Virus record (IMG/VR): IMGVR_UViG_3300007513_002219
Location: 1-51,969 of that record
DNA from: a virus
DNA length: 51,969 nt
Reading direction: 5' to 3' (one strand)
A program made the position numbers and the translations under genes. The notes under the pieces were generated by a model. The model did not search any database and was not told the DNA's origin. It was given only the letters and a program-made list of their open reading frames with translations. This document shows positions 8,355 through 16,386 of this stretch, one piece after another. The number at the start of each line of letters is the position of its first letter. Positions within the stretch are counted from its first letter, which is position 1.

Positions 8355-9072
8355 TCGCGTTCGTTCTGCCAAAGTGTTTAAAGAAAAAGAGGGGATACTG
8401 GAAGACTGTTTTGCCGGTAAAGATTGTCTTATTTTATCCTGCGGGCCATCCTTTAATGAGAACGACGAAAACAAACTGAGAGATTTTGCAAAAGGAAAGA
8501 AAGTCGCCTGTATTAAGCAGGCGCAAATAAGATATTCAAAAATTACAGATTTTCACTTTCTAAACGACAACAATCTGCTAAAGTATCACCATAGTCCAGA
8601 AACTTTAAAATTTTGTTGCTCTGGGTTTTTAGATGAAGGGCGATATGAAACTTTTGCAGGTATATCTCCAGATGTTTTTTTCAAAATTGATGAGCACTCT
8701 GGTGACACCATATCGGATTGCAATTTTGATGATTTTGAGTTTTCTCAAACTCGGCGCCTTGGCCCTGGAATTATGTATGAGACTGTTTTACCGACATTAC
8801 TCCATATGGGCTTTAAGACACTTTATGTGATTGGGTGGGATTACACCACCGCAAAAGACGGTACGCTTAAACACTTTTATAACGAGAGTATTGCTAAAAA
8901 AGTTTTAAGGAACACTGGTGAGAAAATCGCCGAACTCGCCTATAAAGAAAAGGAACATCTCATCGAATCGACAGATAAACTCAGTGACTACCTAGAAGAT
9001 AGAGGTATAAAAATGTATCTAATATCGAAGGTGTCTGAGCTTTCTAAAAAATTAGAGAGAATTGAGATATGA
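8341..9072 (+). CDS. GT42/DUF115-like protein, candidate sialyltransferase
   Basis: 243 residues. The N-terminal CLILSCGPSFNEN (residues 29-41) is the nucleotide-binding loop shared by GT42 sialyltransferases (CstII type: GNGPSL) and the DUF115/MptE-like family. The RRLGPGIMYETVLPTLLHMGFKTLYVIGWDY region (about 138-168, shown here in outline) matches the CstII pattern of a Ser/Thr-Gly helix, then GYKEIYLSGIDF. A later DYLEDRGIKMYLIS resembles the end of the same fold. Its ATGA overlap with a CMP-sialate-type cytidylyltransferase makes a CMP-nonulosonate donor plausible. The fold assignment comes from reading motifs, and the sialyltransferase activity is inference; a DUF115 protein of other function remains possible. 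Confidence 0.55.
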   Translation: MSLCDRVRSAKVFKEKEGILEDCFAGKDCLILSCGPSFNENDENKLRDFAKGKKVACIKQAQIRYSKITDFHFLNDNNLLKYHHSPETLKFCCSGFLDEGRYETFAGISPDVFFKIDEHSGDTISDCNFDDFEFSQTRRLGPGIMYETVLPTLLHMGFKTLYVIGWDYTTAKDGTLKHFYNESIAKKVLRNTGEKIAELAYKEKEHLIESTDKLSDYLEDRGIKMYLISKVSELSKKLERIEI

Positions 9073-9695
9073 AGATTTTAATTCCGGCAAGAAAGGGCTC
9101 AAAGGGATTTCCACTTAAAAACAGAAAATTATTAAAATACACTTTGAAAACAATACCAAAGGAATTTTATTCAGATGTTTTTGTTTCGACGGATGACGAA
9201 CATATAAAAGAGGCCCTTCCTAGTGGAGTAACTGTCCACCACAGGAGCGACGAGGTTTCTTCGGATACCTCGTCCACCCATTCAACTGTAAGTGAGTTTG
9301 TTGAGTCTTTTGATGTTGCTGGTGAAGATATTATCATGCTTTATTTAACCTATCCCGATAGAAAGTGGGAGCACGTTCAAGACGCATACAACAAGTATAA
9401 ATTACTAAGGGCATCGTCTCTCTTGTGTAAGAAGAGCGTGGATGTTCATCCTTTTTTGATGATGTATGAATTGGATGAGAATAGGGGAAGGCAGATTGCT
9501 GAACACAACTTGTATAGGCGCCAAGACTATCCCGCATGTTTTGAGATAAGCCACTACATCTCCATATTCAAGGAAGAAGAGCTTAAAAAACTAAACAACA
9601 GCATGTATAATAAAAATACATATTTCTATGAAATAGGGGACGTCATTGATGTTGACTACGAGGAAGACTTAAAGAAGGTTTCATTGTGGCTGTGA
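9069..9695 (+). CDS. neuA: CMP-sialic acid synthetase-like cytidylyltransferase
   Basis: 208 residues. The N-terminal IPARKGSKGFPLKN (5-18) is the signature CTP-binding loop of NeuA/KdsB-type enzymes (IPARxGSKGxxxKN in NeuA). VSTDDEHI, LYLTYPDR (the usual LQPTSPLR position), YRRQDYP and the C-terminal IDVDYEEDL complete the family pattern in order. NeuA activates a nonulosonic acid with CTP to give the CMP-sugar used by sialyltransferases. It is slightly shorter than most bacterial NeuA proteins (about 220-230) but nothing catalytic looks missing. ATGA couples it to the GT42/DUF115-like gene, and its stop overlaps a GTG that begins a vestigial neuB, the gene that usually pairs with it. Which nonulosonic acid is used cannot be told. 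Confidence 0.85.
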   Translation: MKILIPARKGSKGFPLKNRKLLKYTLKTIPKEFYSDVFVSTDDEHIKEALPSGVTVHHRSDEVSSDTSSTHSTVSEFVESFDVAGEDIIMLYLTYPDRKWEHVQDAYNKYKLLRASSLLCKKSVDVHPFLMMYELDENRGRQIAEHNLYRRQDYPACFEISHYISIFKEEELKKLNNSMYNKNTYFYEIGDVIDVDYEEDLKKVSLWL

Positions 9696-9808
9696 CAAAG
9701 ATTATTACCGAAATAGGAATCAGCCACAACGGCTCGGTGTTTTATAAACTACCAAATAGAAAGATCGATGTGGTTCATAGAGAGGATTATCTAAAATGGA
9801 TAAAATAG
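9692..9808 (+). pseudogene. Vestigial neuB: N-terminal stub of a NulO synthase
   Basis: A 38-codon frame starts with GTG overlapping the neuA stop (GTGA) and ends at TAG 9806-9808. Its first residues, TKIITEIGISHNGS, are the N-terminal strand of NeuB-type synthases (the intact gene at 10380 has TIAEIGINHNGD). Directly after the NG motif the sequence switches to VFYKLPNRKIDVV and a DYLKWIK end that does not match NeuB. The simplest reading is a deletion or replacement that removed nearly all of an earlier neuB once coupled to neuA. DNA identity to the intact neuB start is only moderate over the shared stretch, so this is not a fresh duplicate. It overlaps the methyltransferase start by 13 bases and may now act only as a coupling peptide. 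Confidence 0.65.
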
Positions 9809-10392
9809 CAGATGAAAGATTTACCCCTAGAGAATTTTGTATACCACTTGACCCCTTCATTCGTCATTTTGAAAGATATTTTCAATGTATAAAGATCTTA
9901 AAAAGAGTCGGGCCCAAAGAGAAATGGTTAGATTGTGCATGCGGCAGCGGTTACGGGACAAATTTTTTAACGAATTTTGCTGAGTTTGTTGTCGGGTATG
10001 ATATCGATAAGGCTGCAGTAGAACATGGTAACAAAAACTATAAGAATCGTCACTGTACTTTCGTTTCTGATATTCAACACTATAGTGCTGAGTTTGATGT
10101 AGTAATATCTGTTGAAACCATAGAGCATATGCCCAAGAAAGATGCTAAAGTATTTTTAGAAACGCTCAAGGCTACCCTAAAGCCGGGCGGTATTTTGGTT
10201 ATTACAACACCGATTGTTTCTATAACAAATGAAAACCCAGTTAATAAGTTTCACTATATTGAATATTCTCATAATGACTTTATCAATTTATTACACAGCT
10301 CAGGTCTAAGAGTAGAAAGCCATCATATGATTGCAACATTATTTACCGACGGAGAATTAAAGGATCAGGGGTACTATAAATGTCAAGCGTAA
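9796..10392 (+). CDS. Class I SAM-dependent methyltransferase
   Basis: 198 residues with the canonical SAM-binding motif I, WLDCACGSGYG (44-54), the acidic end of strand 2 (GYDIDKAAV), and VISVETIEHMPKK as the motif IV/catalytic loop. LKPGGILVITTP follows as the usual post-motif strand. It resembles UbiG/Methyltransf_11 sugar or small-molecule methylases. The gene lies between neuA and neuB, overlapping the neuB stub by 13 bases upstream and intact neuB by 13 bases downstream, which suggests it was inserted between them and methylates a sugar of the same glycan. It is rather short at the C-terminus (no extra acceptor-binding domain). Substrate unknown. Confidence 0.85.
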   Translation: MDKIADERFTPREFCIPLDPFIRHFERYFQCIKILKRVGPKEKWLDCACGSGYGTNFLTNFAEFVVGYDIDKAAVEHGNKNYKNRHCTFVSDIQHYSAEFDVVISVETIEHMPKKDAKVFLETLKATLKPGGILVITTPIVSITNENPVNKFHYIEYSHNDFINLLHSSGLRVESHHMIATLFTDGELKDQGYYKCQA

Positions 10393-11204
10393 AAACAATA
10401 GCTGAGATTGGGATTAACCACAACGGCGATACCTGGATTGCTAAAAGGCTAATCGATGTCGCTACAGTTGCCGGTTGCGATTATGTCAAATTTCAGAAAA
10501 GAACACCAGATATATGCGTTCCGGAAGCACAAAAAAACAAAATGCGAAGCACACCATGGGGTGAAATGAAGTATATCGACTATAAGAAAAGAGTTGAGTT
10601 TGAAAAAGCAGAGTATGATGAGCTATATGACTATGTAAAAGAAAAGCCAATTGAGTTGTTTGCATCCGTTTGGGACAAACCATCCGTCGATTTCATGTCA
10701 GGATATACAGGTATCACAAAAATCCCTTCAGCACTAATTACAAATTTAGAGCTTTGTAGATATGCCAGAGATAACTCAGAGACGTTAATTATTTCTACTG
10801 GTATGAGCACAGAAGAGGAAATTGGGACCTGTATAAGTGTATGTAATCCGGATATTATTATGCATACAAATTCGTCCTATCCATCTAAAATAGAAGAGCT
10901 GAATTTATCTTACATTCATCATCTTAAGAAAAAGTATCCCAACAAAGAGATAGGTTATAGTGGTCATGAATACGGCCTCGTTACAACTTTTGCAACTGTT
11001 GCTATGGGTGTTACCTGGGTAGAGAGACATATCACGTTGGATCGATCTATGTGGGGGTCTGATCAGCTTGCGTCTGTTGAACCAATTGGGTTAATGAAAC
11101 TCACGAAAGGAATAAGGGACATTGAGAAATCAATTGGAGTCACCGGCCCCAGAGAAGTTTTAGGCTCGGAGTTAGATAAGAGAAAAAGTCTACGAGGAGA
11201 GTGA
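10380..11204 (+). CDS. neuB: NeuB-family nonulosonic acid synthase, lacking the SAF domain
   Basis: 274 residues forming the TIM-barrel half of NeuB. It has AEIGINHNGD (8-17), DYVKFQKRTPD, FASVWDKPSVDFM, the KIPSALITN region with the catalytic Lys position, LIISTGMS, IGYSGHEYG and the ERHITLDRSMWGSDQLAS loop. This class condenses phosphoenolpyruvate with an N-acetylhexosamine to give a nonulosonic acid. The protein stops at KRKSLRGE, precisely where the linker to the C-terminal antifreeze-like SAF domain normally begins (usual length about 345). In the meningococcal enzyme that domain contributes an Arg to the partner active site. SAF-less members exist, so it may well be functional. With neuA it supplies a CMP-NulO donor. 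It overlaps the flanking genes on both sides. Confidence 0.85.
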   Translation: MSSVKTIAEIGINHNGDTWIAKRLIDVATVAGCDYVKFQKRTPDICVPEAQKNKMRSTPWGEMKYIDYKKRVEFEKAEYDELYDYVKEKPIELFASVWDKPSVDFMSGYTGITKIPSALITNLELCRYARDNSETLIISTGMSTEEEIGTCISVCNPDIIMHTNSSYPSKIEELNLSYIHHLKKKYPNKEIGYSGHEYGLVTTFATVAMGVTWVERHITLDRSMWGSDQLASVEPIGLMKLTKGIRDIEKSIGVTGPREVLGSELDKRKSLRGE

Positions 11205-12106
11205 TGATAGTAGTAGAAAAGCCAGAAATAAATTTCCTAAAACCAGAGGAGAGAGAAGATGGGATTTCTGCTTTTATGCGGATCAGGAACGGCGAAGACT
11301 ATCTGGAGCACACTATCATGTCCGTTGTCGACGACGTTGATGAGATAGTGTGTGTTTATAATGGTTGTTTGGATGGTACCGAAAATATCTTGAGAGAATT
11401 GGAGAATAAAAATCAAAAAATTAAAGCATATAAGTATTGTCCGGTAGTTCACGCACCCGGTACAGAAGGGTTTAGAAATTCTGCGCCTGACTCCCCAAAT
11501 TCTTTTTCTTATTACTCTAATTATGCGATGTCCAAAACAACCAAATCTCACTTAATTAAGCTTGATGATGATGAGTTGTTTTTACCCGGCATTTTCACTG
11601 GCCTCAAAAGGTTTCTTAGAGGGAAGGACAACGATTCTTGTGTTGGCATCCGGGGAATCAACCTTTTTGATTACGATTCAGAATTGTATGTTGATTTAAA
11701 CGATCCAGTAACAGCGGGAACAGATACACTATTCTTTAAATATGAGGTGGGAGATCTTTTTCACCAAACTCAAACAAATGAGTTTTTTAGAACAAACAAG
11801 AGGATTACCTGCGTTATTGATTGCTTCTATCATACAAAGTGTTGCAAGAAAGATCGAGGACTAAACAATTACGATCTAAAAAATAACGAACAGAGTAGGT
11901 ATGTTAGTCTTTATTTAAAGAAATTTGACAACCTACGTTTAATTCCGCTGGAAGAATTTGATGAAAATAATATATTTCTAGATCCTTTTTCATTAGGGTT
12001 TAAATTTATCACTGAAAGTAGTAAAACATACAATGATGAATTTTTCAAAAAGTTGGAAAGAAGCGTTGGTGGGAAAATTGAAAGAAGGGCCCACCGCTGT
12101 GCATAA
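11204..12106 (+). CDS. GT2-like (GT-A fold) glycosyltransferase
   Basis: 300 residues from ATG 11204 (a GTG at 11201 is also possible); TGATG overlap with neuB and a GAGGAG ribosome site. ISAFMRIRNGEDYLEHTIMS is the first strand and helix of a GT-A fold, followed by IVCVYNGCLDGT for the nucleotide loop and HLIKLDDDELFLPG carrying the DxD metal/donor motif. The remainder is Cys-, Asp- and Asn-rich and unlike standard GT2 C-termini (DCFYHTKCCKKDRGL). No membrane helix is present. The donor is unknown, but its position straight after neuB places it in the nonulosonate/fucose glycan pathway. Alternative: a galactosyltransferase-like family with the same core. Confidence 0.7.
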   Translation: MIVVEKPEINFLKPEEREDGISAFMRIRNGEDYLEHTIMSVVDDVDEIVCVYNGCLDGTENILRELENKNQKIKAYKYCPVVHAPGTEGFRNSAPDSPNSFSYYSNYAMSKTTKSHLIKLDDDELFLPGIFTGLKRFLRGKDNDSCVGIRGINLFDYDSELYVDLNDPVTAGTDTLFFKYEVGDLFHQTQTNEFFRTNKRITCVIDCFYHTKCCKKDRGLNNYDLKNNEQSRYVSLYLKKFDNLRLIPLEEFDENNIFLDPFSLGFKFITESSKTYNDEFFKKLERSVGGKIERRAHRCA

Positions 12107-12842
12107 TTTAAAAATAGTAGTCCCTTTTTATAATGTAGAAAAATGGATTAAACAATGCATTGAATCTATTAAATCTCAAAACTATAAAAATTTTTCATGT
12201 GTAGTGATTGATGACGTATCAACCGATGATAGTTATGAAAAGTGTATAAGTGCAGTAGGAGACGATAAGAGGTTCGTGGTTGTGAAGAATGAAGAAAAAA
12301 AATATGCCTTGAAAAATATCGTCGATGGCATTAATCTTTTAAATCCAAATGATGATGATATTATCATAACGGTAGATGGGGATGATTGGGTTTATGATGA
12401 GAGTGTGTTTGGCAAAGTTAATGAGCGATATATGGATAGTGGCTGTTTAATAACTTATGGAAATTACGAAAGATATCCTGATGGAAAGCTGGGGCATTGC
12501 ACGAGATACCCGGATAGTATTATAAAAAATAATATGTTTAGGAACGATCATTGGCGAGCCTCTCATTTACGAACTTTTAAATATTTATTATGGAAGAATA
12601 TAAAGAATGAAGATTTTTTAAATAATGAGGGTGAATATCTGGATGTTGTATATGATCATGCAATTATGTTCCCCATGTTAGAGATGGCATCTGAGAGGCA
12701 AGAATATTTTAGAGAACCTCTTTACGTTTATAATACGTCAAATCCCGCTAATAATTTTAAAATTAAATTACAAAAACAACGCAGGTATGACACCATGATT
12801 AGATCGAGAAATAAGTATAAGAGATTATATGTATGTAATTAG
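12099..12842 (+). CDS. GT2 family glycosyltransferase
   Basis: 247 residues from GTG 12099, preferred over an ATG at 12033 because the GT2 core begins immediately (HNLKIVVPFYNVEKWIKQC) and the overlap with the previous gene then shrinks to 8 bases. Key motifs are CIESIKSQNYKNFSCVVIDDVSTDDS (nucleotide-binding loop, in pieces) and IITVDGDDWVY, the DxD-type metal site. A DHAIMFPMLEMA stretch matches the acceptor-side catalytic base region of GT2 enzymes. The gene is strikingly AT-rich: the line 12601-12660 has 16 G/C in 60 bases. This points to recent acquisition of this part of the cluster. Confidence 0.82.
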   Translation: MHNLKIVVPFYNVEKWIKQCIESIKSQNYKNFSCVVIDDVSTDDSYEKCISAVGDDKRFVVVKNEEKKYALKNIVDGINLLNPNDDDIIITVDGDDWVYDESVFGKVNERYMDSGCLITYGNYERYPDGKLGHCTRYPDSIIKNNMFRNDHWRASHLRTFKYLLWKNIKNEDFLNNEGEYLDVVYDHAIMFPMLEMASERQEYFREPLYVYNTSNPANNFKIKLQKQRRYDTMIRSRNKYKRLYVCN

Positions 12843-13647
12843 TGAAATCATCGGCCCAAGCCCAGCAAACAGCGGCCTGGGAAATCAATTGTTTTGCGTT
12901 TCTGCAGCAGTTGCATATTCCTTGCGGCTTGATAAGCATTTATTTTTCCCACAACTTTTCACTGATCCGTCGATTTCTCGATACAGGGAGGTATTTTATA
13001 ATAACTTAAGGTGTAGTCCAGACCCTATGTTTGCCACCACTGCTGAATCTACTAATACACCAGTTATATATAGGGAGTATAATTGTCCCCCGTTCTCTTA
13101 TACCGAGATTCCCCATTTTGATGGGAGTGTGAAGCTGAGGGGATACTTTATGTCGGAGAAATATTTTGCTGATCATAAGAAAGAATTATTTGAAATTTTG
13201 GGAATCTCACCCTTAAGGAGAGAAATAAAAAAGAAATATGGAGATTTCTCCGACCATGTTTCTGTTCACGTCCGTCGAGGTGATTATTTACATCTGAAAG
13301 ATTATCATACAAATTTGGGAATGGATTATTACAAGAAGGCGATAGAGGCGGTGGGAGAACATTCTAAATTTTTAGTCTTTTCGGATGACTTGGGCTGGTG
13401 CAAAGAAAACCTCACTTTCCTAAAAAATGTGGAATACTCCCCATGCGACGAGGACTATGAGGATTTAATTCTTATGTCAACATGCAAGCACAACATTATA
13501 GCAAATTCAACATTTTCTTGGTGGGGAGCTTATTTCAACGAAAGAAAAGAAAAGATGGTTATTTTCCCGCGTGATTGGTTCGGACCTAAAAAAAGACACC
13601 AGAGAAGCCTGGAAGATATAGTCCCATCAGAGTGGGTGGGCGCATGA
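12829..13647 (+). CDS. GT11 alpha-1,2-fucosyltransferase
   Basis: 272 residues. SGLGNQLF (15-22) opens the GT11 GT-B fold, and HVRRGDY (147-153) is the diagnostic GDP-fucose-binding motif. NSTFSWWGAYF near residue 230 is the third conserved block, and DLGWCKENL precedes it in the normal order. GT11 enzymes move L-fucose from GDP-fucose to a galactose 2-OH. The neighbouring GT10 enzyme and the gmd gene 4 kb downstream fit a GDP-fucose (or similar 6-deoxyhexose) donor. It starts inside the last 14 bases of the previous gene and ends in an ATGA overlap with the GT10 gene. All hallmark residues are intact. Acceptor unknown. Confidence 0.92.
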   Translation: MYVISEIIGPSPANSGLGNQLFCVSAAVAYSLRLDKHLFFPQLFTDPSISRYREVFYNNLRCSPDPMFATTAESTNTPVIYREYNCPPFSYTEIPHFDGSVKLRGYFMSEKYFADHKKELFEILGISPLRREIKKKYGDFSDHVSVHVRRGDYLHLKDYHTNLGMDYYKKAIEAVGEHSKFLVFSDDLGWCKENLTFLKNVEYSPCDEDYEDLILMSTCKHNIIANSTFSWWGAYFNERKEKMVIFPRDWFGPKKRHQRSLEDIVPSEWVGA

Positions 13648-14522
13648 TAGAGAATATTGACTACACAACTGTTAATATTGTGGGTTACGACAATTGGTAT
13701 TCTGATTTTCCATGGACACGACACAATGGAAAATTAGAAAAGCTGAAAATCACATACAACAATTTAAATGACAAAGGTATTAGTTATTTTATTAAAGATG
13801 GCATCTATGAGGTGGAAAAAGATTATCAATCGAAAATCAAAGTGGCCCTTTTAACTGAGTGTCGTCTCTTTGACCCCCGACGGCATGCATTTATAGAAGA
13901 TCATATTGACAACTTTGACTACATAGTCACTTACGATGATATGTTAATAGAGAAATTTAAAGAAAAGGCGATAGTCGTCCCATATGGTGGAAGTTGGATA
14001 TCGTGCCCTCAAATCCACTCTAAAACAAAATTATGCTCATATATGGTCTCCACGAAACAAATGACAGAGAAACAAAGAATGAGGGTTGCATTGTTGGGTT
14101 TTTTCCGTCAAAATTTACATATAAATATATCTCTTTTTGGCCGTGGCCACAATCCGCTATGCGAAGATCATACCAACCAAAGAGATGGAAAATTAGAAGC
14201 GTATAGGGATTTCGCCTTTTCTTTGGCGATAGAAAATCACAATCAACAAAACTACTTCTCAGAAAAACTTTTAGATTGTTTGTTGACTGGCACTATTCCT
14301 ATTTATTCTGGGTGTTTGGATATAGGTAGATATTTTAATGTTGACGGTATAATTCTGTTCGACACCGCAGAAGAGGCAAAAAATATAATAAGTAACTTAA
14401 ACTTAGGAGAATATAGTGGTAAAATAGATGCAGTGCGGGAGAATTTTGAACTGGCAAAAAAGTATGTTGACTCCCTTAGTCGGTCTTACACTCTCCTTGA
14501 AAATAGGAAGGCATTTAAATAA
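13644..14522 (+). CDS. GT10-type alpha-1,3/4-fucosyltransferase
   Basis: 292 residues from ATG 13644 (ATGA overlap with the GT11 gene; an upstream in-frame ATG at 13632 would overlap more). The GT10 donor-binding block is clear near residues 190-225: FAFSLAIENHNQQNYFSEKL, then LTGTIPIYSG, matching the family pattern of IENs...YvTEKl...l.G.vPiy.G. An N-terminal EDHIDNFDYIVTYDD and a middle FGRGHNP follow the family order. GT10 enzymes add fucose in alpha-1,3 or alpha-1,4 linkage, as in Lewis-type antigens. Together with GT11 this phage could make a doubly fucosylated epitope. No membrane-anchoring heptad tail is visible at the C-terminus, unlike the Helicobacter enzymes. Confidence 0.88.
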   Translation: MIENIDYTTVNIVGYDNWYSDFPWTRHNGKLEKLKITYNNLNDKGISYFIKDGIYEVEKDYQSKIKVALLTECRLFDPRRHAFIEDHIDNFDYIVTYDDMLIEKFKEKAIVVPYGGSWISCPQIHSKTKLCSYMVSTKQMTEKQRMRVALLGFFRQNLHINISLFGRGHNPLCEDHTNQRDGKLEAYRDFAFSLAIENHNQQNYFSEKLLDCLLTGTIPIYSGCLDIGRYFNVDGIILFDTAEEAKNIISNLNLGEYSGKIDAVRENFELAKKYVDSLSRSYTLLENRKAFK

Positions 14523-14930
14523 TTGGAGAAAATTTATTCAAAGACAAACCCCGGTATCCTACTTCATGTGGTGAACAGACTAAGCGACATTGTGGAGAGA
14601 ACTGACATTGCCCCAGCCAAAGAGTTTATTCAATTAGCTACACTGAGGATGCAGAAGGGCAAAACCTTTAAACCACACAAGCATATATGGAAGCCCGGAG
14701 AAAAGACGGTAATTGCACAGGAATCATGGGTGGTAATTTCCGGCCGCGTCAGGTGTCTACTTTATGATCTAGATGATGAATTAATCGCTTCACCAATCAT
14801 TGGCCCCGGAGACTGTTCGATGACCTTTGAGGGAGGACATACTTATGAGATTCTTGAAGAAGATACTATCGTGTATGAGTATAAGACGGGCCCTTATAGG
14901 GGGCAAATGAAAGACAAGGAATTTATATAG
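14523..14930 (+). CDS. Cupin-fold protein, possible sugar-modifying enzyme
   Basis: 135 residues beginning at TTG directly after the GT10 stop; AGGAAGG 12 bases upstream can serve as ribosome site. The double-strand cupin motifs are visible: PHKHI (His52, His54) with Glu67 in ESWVVISG, then GPGDCSMTFEGGHTYEI with His106. These four residues form the usual metal site. Cupins in glycan clusters include dTDP-sugar isomerases/epimerases (FdtA, WxcM) and WbuC; this one is closest in outline to that group, but I cannot assign a reaction. Being sandwiched between a fucosyltransferase and DUF268 supports a role in sugar modification. Confidence 0.7.
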   Translation: MEKIYSKTNPGILLHVVNRLSDIVERTDIAPAKEFIQLATLRMQKGKTFKPHKHIWKPGEKTVIAQESWVVISGRVRCLLYDLDDELIASPIIGPGDCSMTFEGGHTYEILEEDTIVYEYKTGPYRGQMKDKEFI

Positions 14931-14941
14931 AGGAATAAATA

Positions 14942-15703
14942 ATGGGAAGAAGAATACAAGGACAAAACACACCGGTCGAATATACTCAACTTACGGAAGA
15001 AGAAAAATATTTATTTAGTATGGGCCACACCATACCTACATTGCATTGGTTTATAGATGGAATGTCTTCAGCCGCAATCGCCGAAAATAATTTTTGGGAT
15101 AAAGGCTATGTTGAAAAATTAATTGAAAGGGCCAAAAGAAAAGAAACAAACTATTATGGACGTACTGACACATTTTTATACAATTGTTTAGATAGGAATA
15201 ATATTGAACAAAAGTCAGTAGCTATATTAGGGTCGGTTGCACCACAATATGAAGCTGTAACAATTTCATATGGGGGGAAACCAACTACCATTGAATATAA
15301 CAAACTATATACCAATGATGATAGATTAAATTTGATGACTGTAGACGAATACAATAAAAATCCTGTAAAATTTGATGTAGCAATATCGATTTCCTCATTT
15401 GAACACGATGGCCTGGGTAGATACGGCGACCCTATAAACCCAGAAGGTGATTTTGAAGCCATGAAAAATGTTAGGGAAAATATTTTAGCGCCCGGTGGCA
15501 TTTTGTTTTTATCTGTTCCCATCGGGCTGGATAAGTGCGTTTGGAATGCTCATCGAATTTATGGCAAAAAAAGATGGCCAAAATTGATAGAAGGCTTTGA
15601 AATGGTTGACCAAGAAGGAATTGGGGATGGATCATTTTTTAACAACGACACAGGCAAAGGCGCCGCCCACCAACCGGTTGCTGTATTAAAAAATCAAGGA
15701 TAA
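14942..15703 (+). CDS. DUF268-type protein (methyltransferase-like)
   Basis: 253 residues with AGAGG 8 bases before ATG 14942. The core has VAILGSVAPQYEAVTISYGG as a Rossmann-like first motif, then the DUF268 signature AISISSFEHDGLGRYGDPINPEGD, followed by LAPGGILFLSVPIG. The last two elements mirror motif IV and the post-motif strand of class I methyltransferases, so DUF268 is likely a methyltransferase relative, although its activity is not settled as far as I know. It belongs to many O-antigen and capsule clusters. A 21-base gap with GAGGA separates it from the next methyltransferase. Confidence 0.78.
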   Translation: MGRRIQGQNTPVEYTQLTEEEKYLFSMGHTIPTLHWFIDGMSSAAIAENNFWDKGYVEKLIERAKRKETNYYGRTDTFLYNCLDRNNIEQKSVAILGSVAPQYEAVTISYGGKPTTIEYNKLYTNDDRLNLMTVDEYNKNPVKFDVAISISSFEHDGLGRYGDPINPEGDFEAMKNVRENILAPGGILFLSVPIGLDKCVWNAHRIYGKKRWPKLIEGFEMVDQEGIGDGSFFNNDTGKGAAHQPVAVLKNQG

Positions 15704-15724
15704 GGAATTTATCGAGGAACAACT

Positions 15725-16369
15725 ATGAACGTTTTAGCGGAGATTATAAATAAATATGGGCCCAACGTAACCGCACTTAATCGCGGAACGGGGAAGAAAA
15801 ACACAGGCGGCGACGCAGCATATTCAGGATACACAGATAAATACGTGGAATTATTTGAGTCGATTAGAGATAAGAAGATAAACTTCTTAGAGATAGGAGT
15901 ATTTCAGGGAAGATCTTTGGCTATGTGGTCTGATTACTTTAGTGGTGGAAATATTTATGGTGCAGATATAAGTGTTGTTGAATTTGGTCTGATGAAAGAA
16001 GAGCTCCAGTCTCTAGGAGCATTTTCCAACAATAACTTGCGAGAAGTTATAGAGGGCAATTCAACCAATCTATCAACCTTTGGAAAGTCTATAGATTCGT
16101 TTCCTACATTTGACGTCATCATAGACGACGGAGAGCACACCCACGCCGCCCAGCTGCAGACATTTAAAAATTTTTACCCCCGCTTAAATTCGGGAGGCTT
16201 TTATATTATTGAAGATATGCACAATCACTGGAAATATGCCCTCAAGGAAGACATATGGCGCTTGAATAGCGACTACGAAGATATAAGATCGGTAGACATC
16301 GTAGAGTGCATAAGGGATTCACGAATAATTGTTGTGAGGAAAAACACTAACAGTGCGGACTTATCATAA
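15725..16369 (+). CDS. SAM-dependent methyltransferase, cephalosporin-hydroxylase/MycE-like group
   Basis: 214 residues. FLEIGVFQGRSLAMW (54-68) is SAM motif I, IYGADIS the strand-2 acidic residue, and FDVIIDDGEHTHAAQ (129-143) the metal-binding DD/H cluster typical of the sugar O-methyltransferases related to MycE and TylF and of proteins named cephalosporin hydroxylase. GGFYIIEDMHNHW follows as the family's second acidic/His metal site. Such enzymes methylate sugar hydroxyls in a metal-dependent way. GAGGA at 15713-15717 is the ribosome site. It is the second of three classical methyltransferases in the cluster, so the glycan is probably heavily methylated. Confidence 0.83.
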   Translation: MNVLAEIINKYGPNVTALNRGTGKKNTGGDAAYSGYTDKYVELFESIRDKKINFLEIGVFQGRSLAMWSDYFSGGNIYGADISVVEFGLMKEELQSLGAFSNNNLREVIEGNSTNLSTFGKSIDSFPTFDVIIDDGEHTHAAQLQTFKNFYPRLNSGGFYIIEDMHNHWKYALKEDIWRLNSDYEDIRSVDIVECIRDSRIIVVRKNTNSADLS

Positions 16370-16386
16370 TCACAATAGGAGATAAA

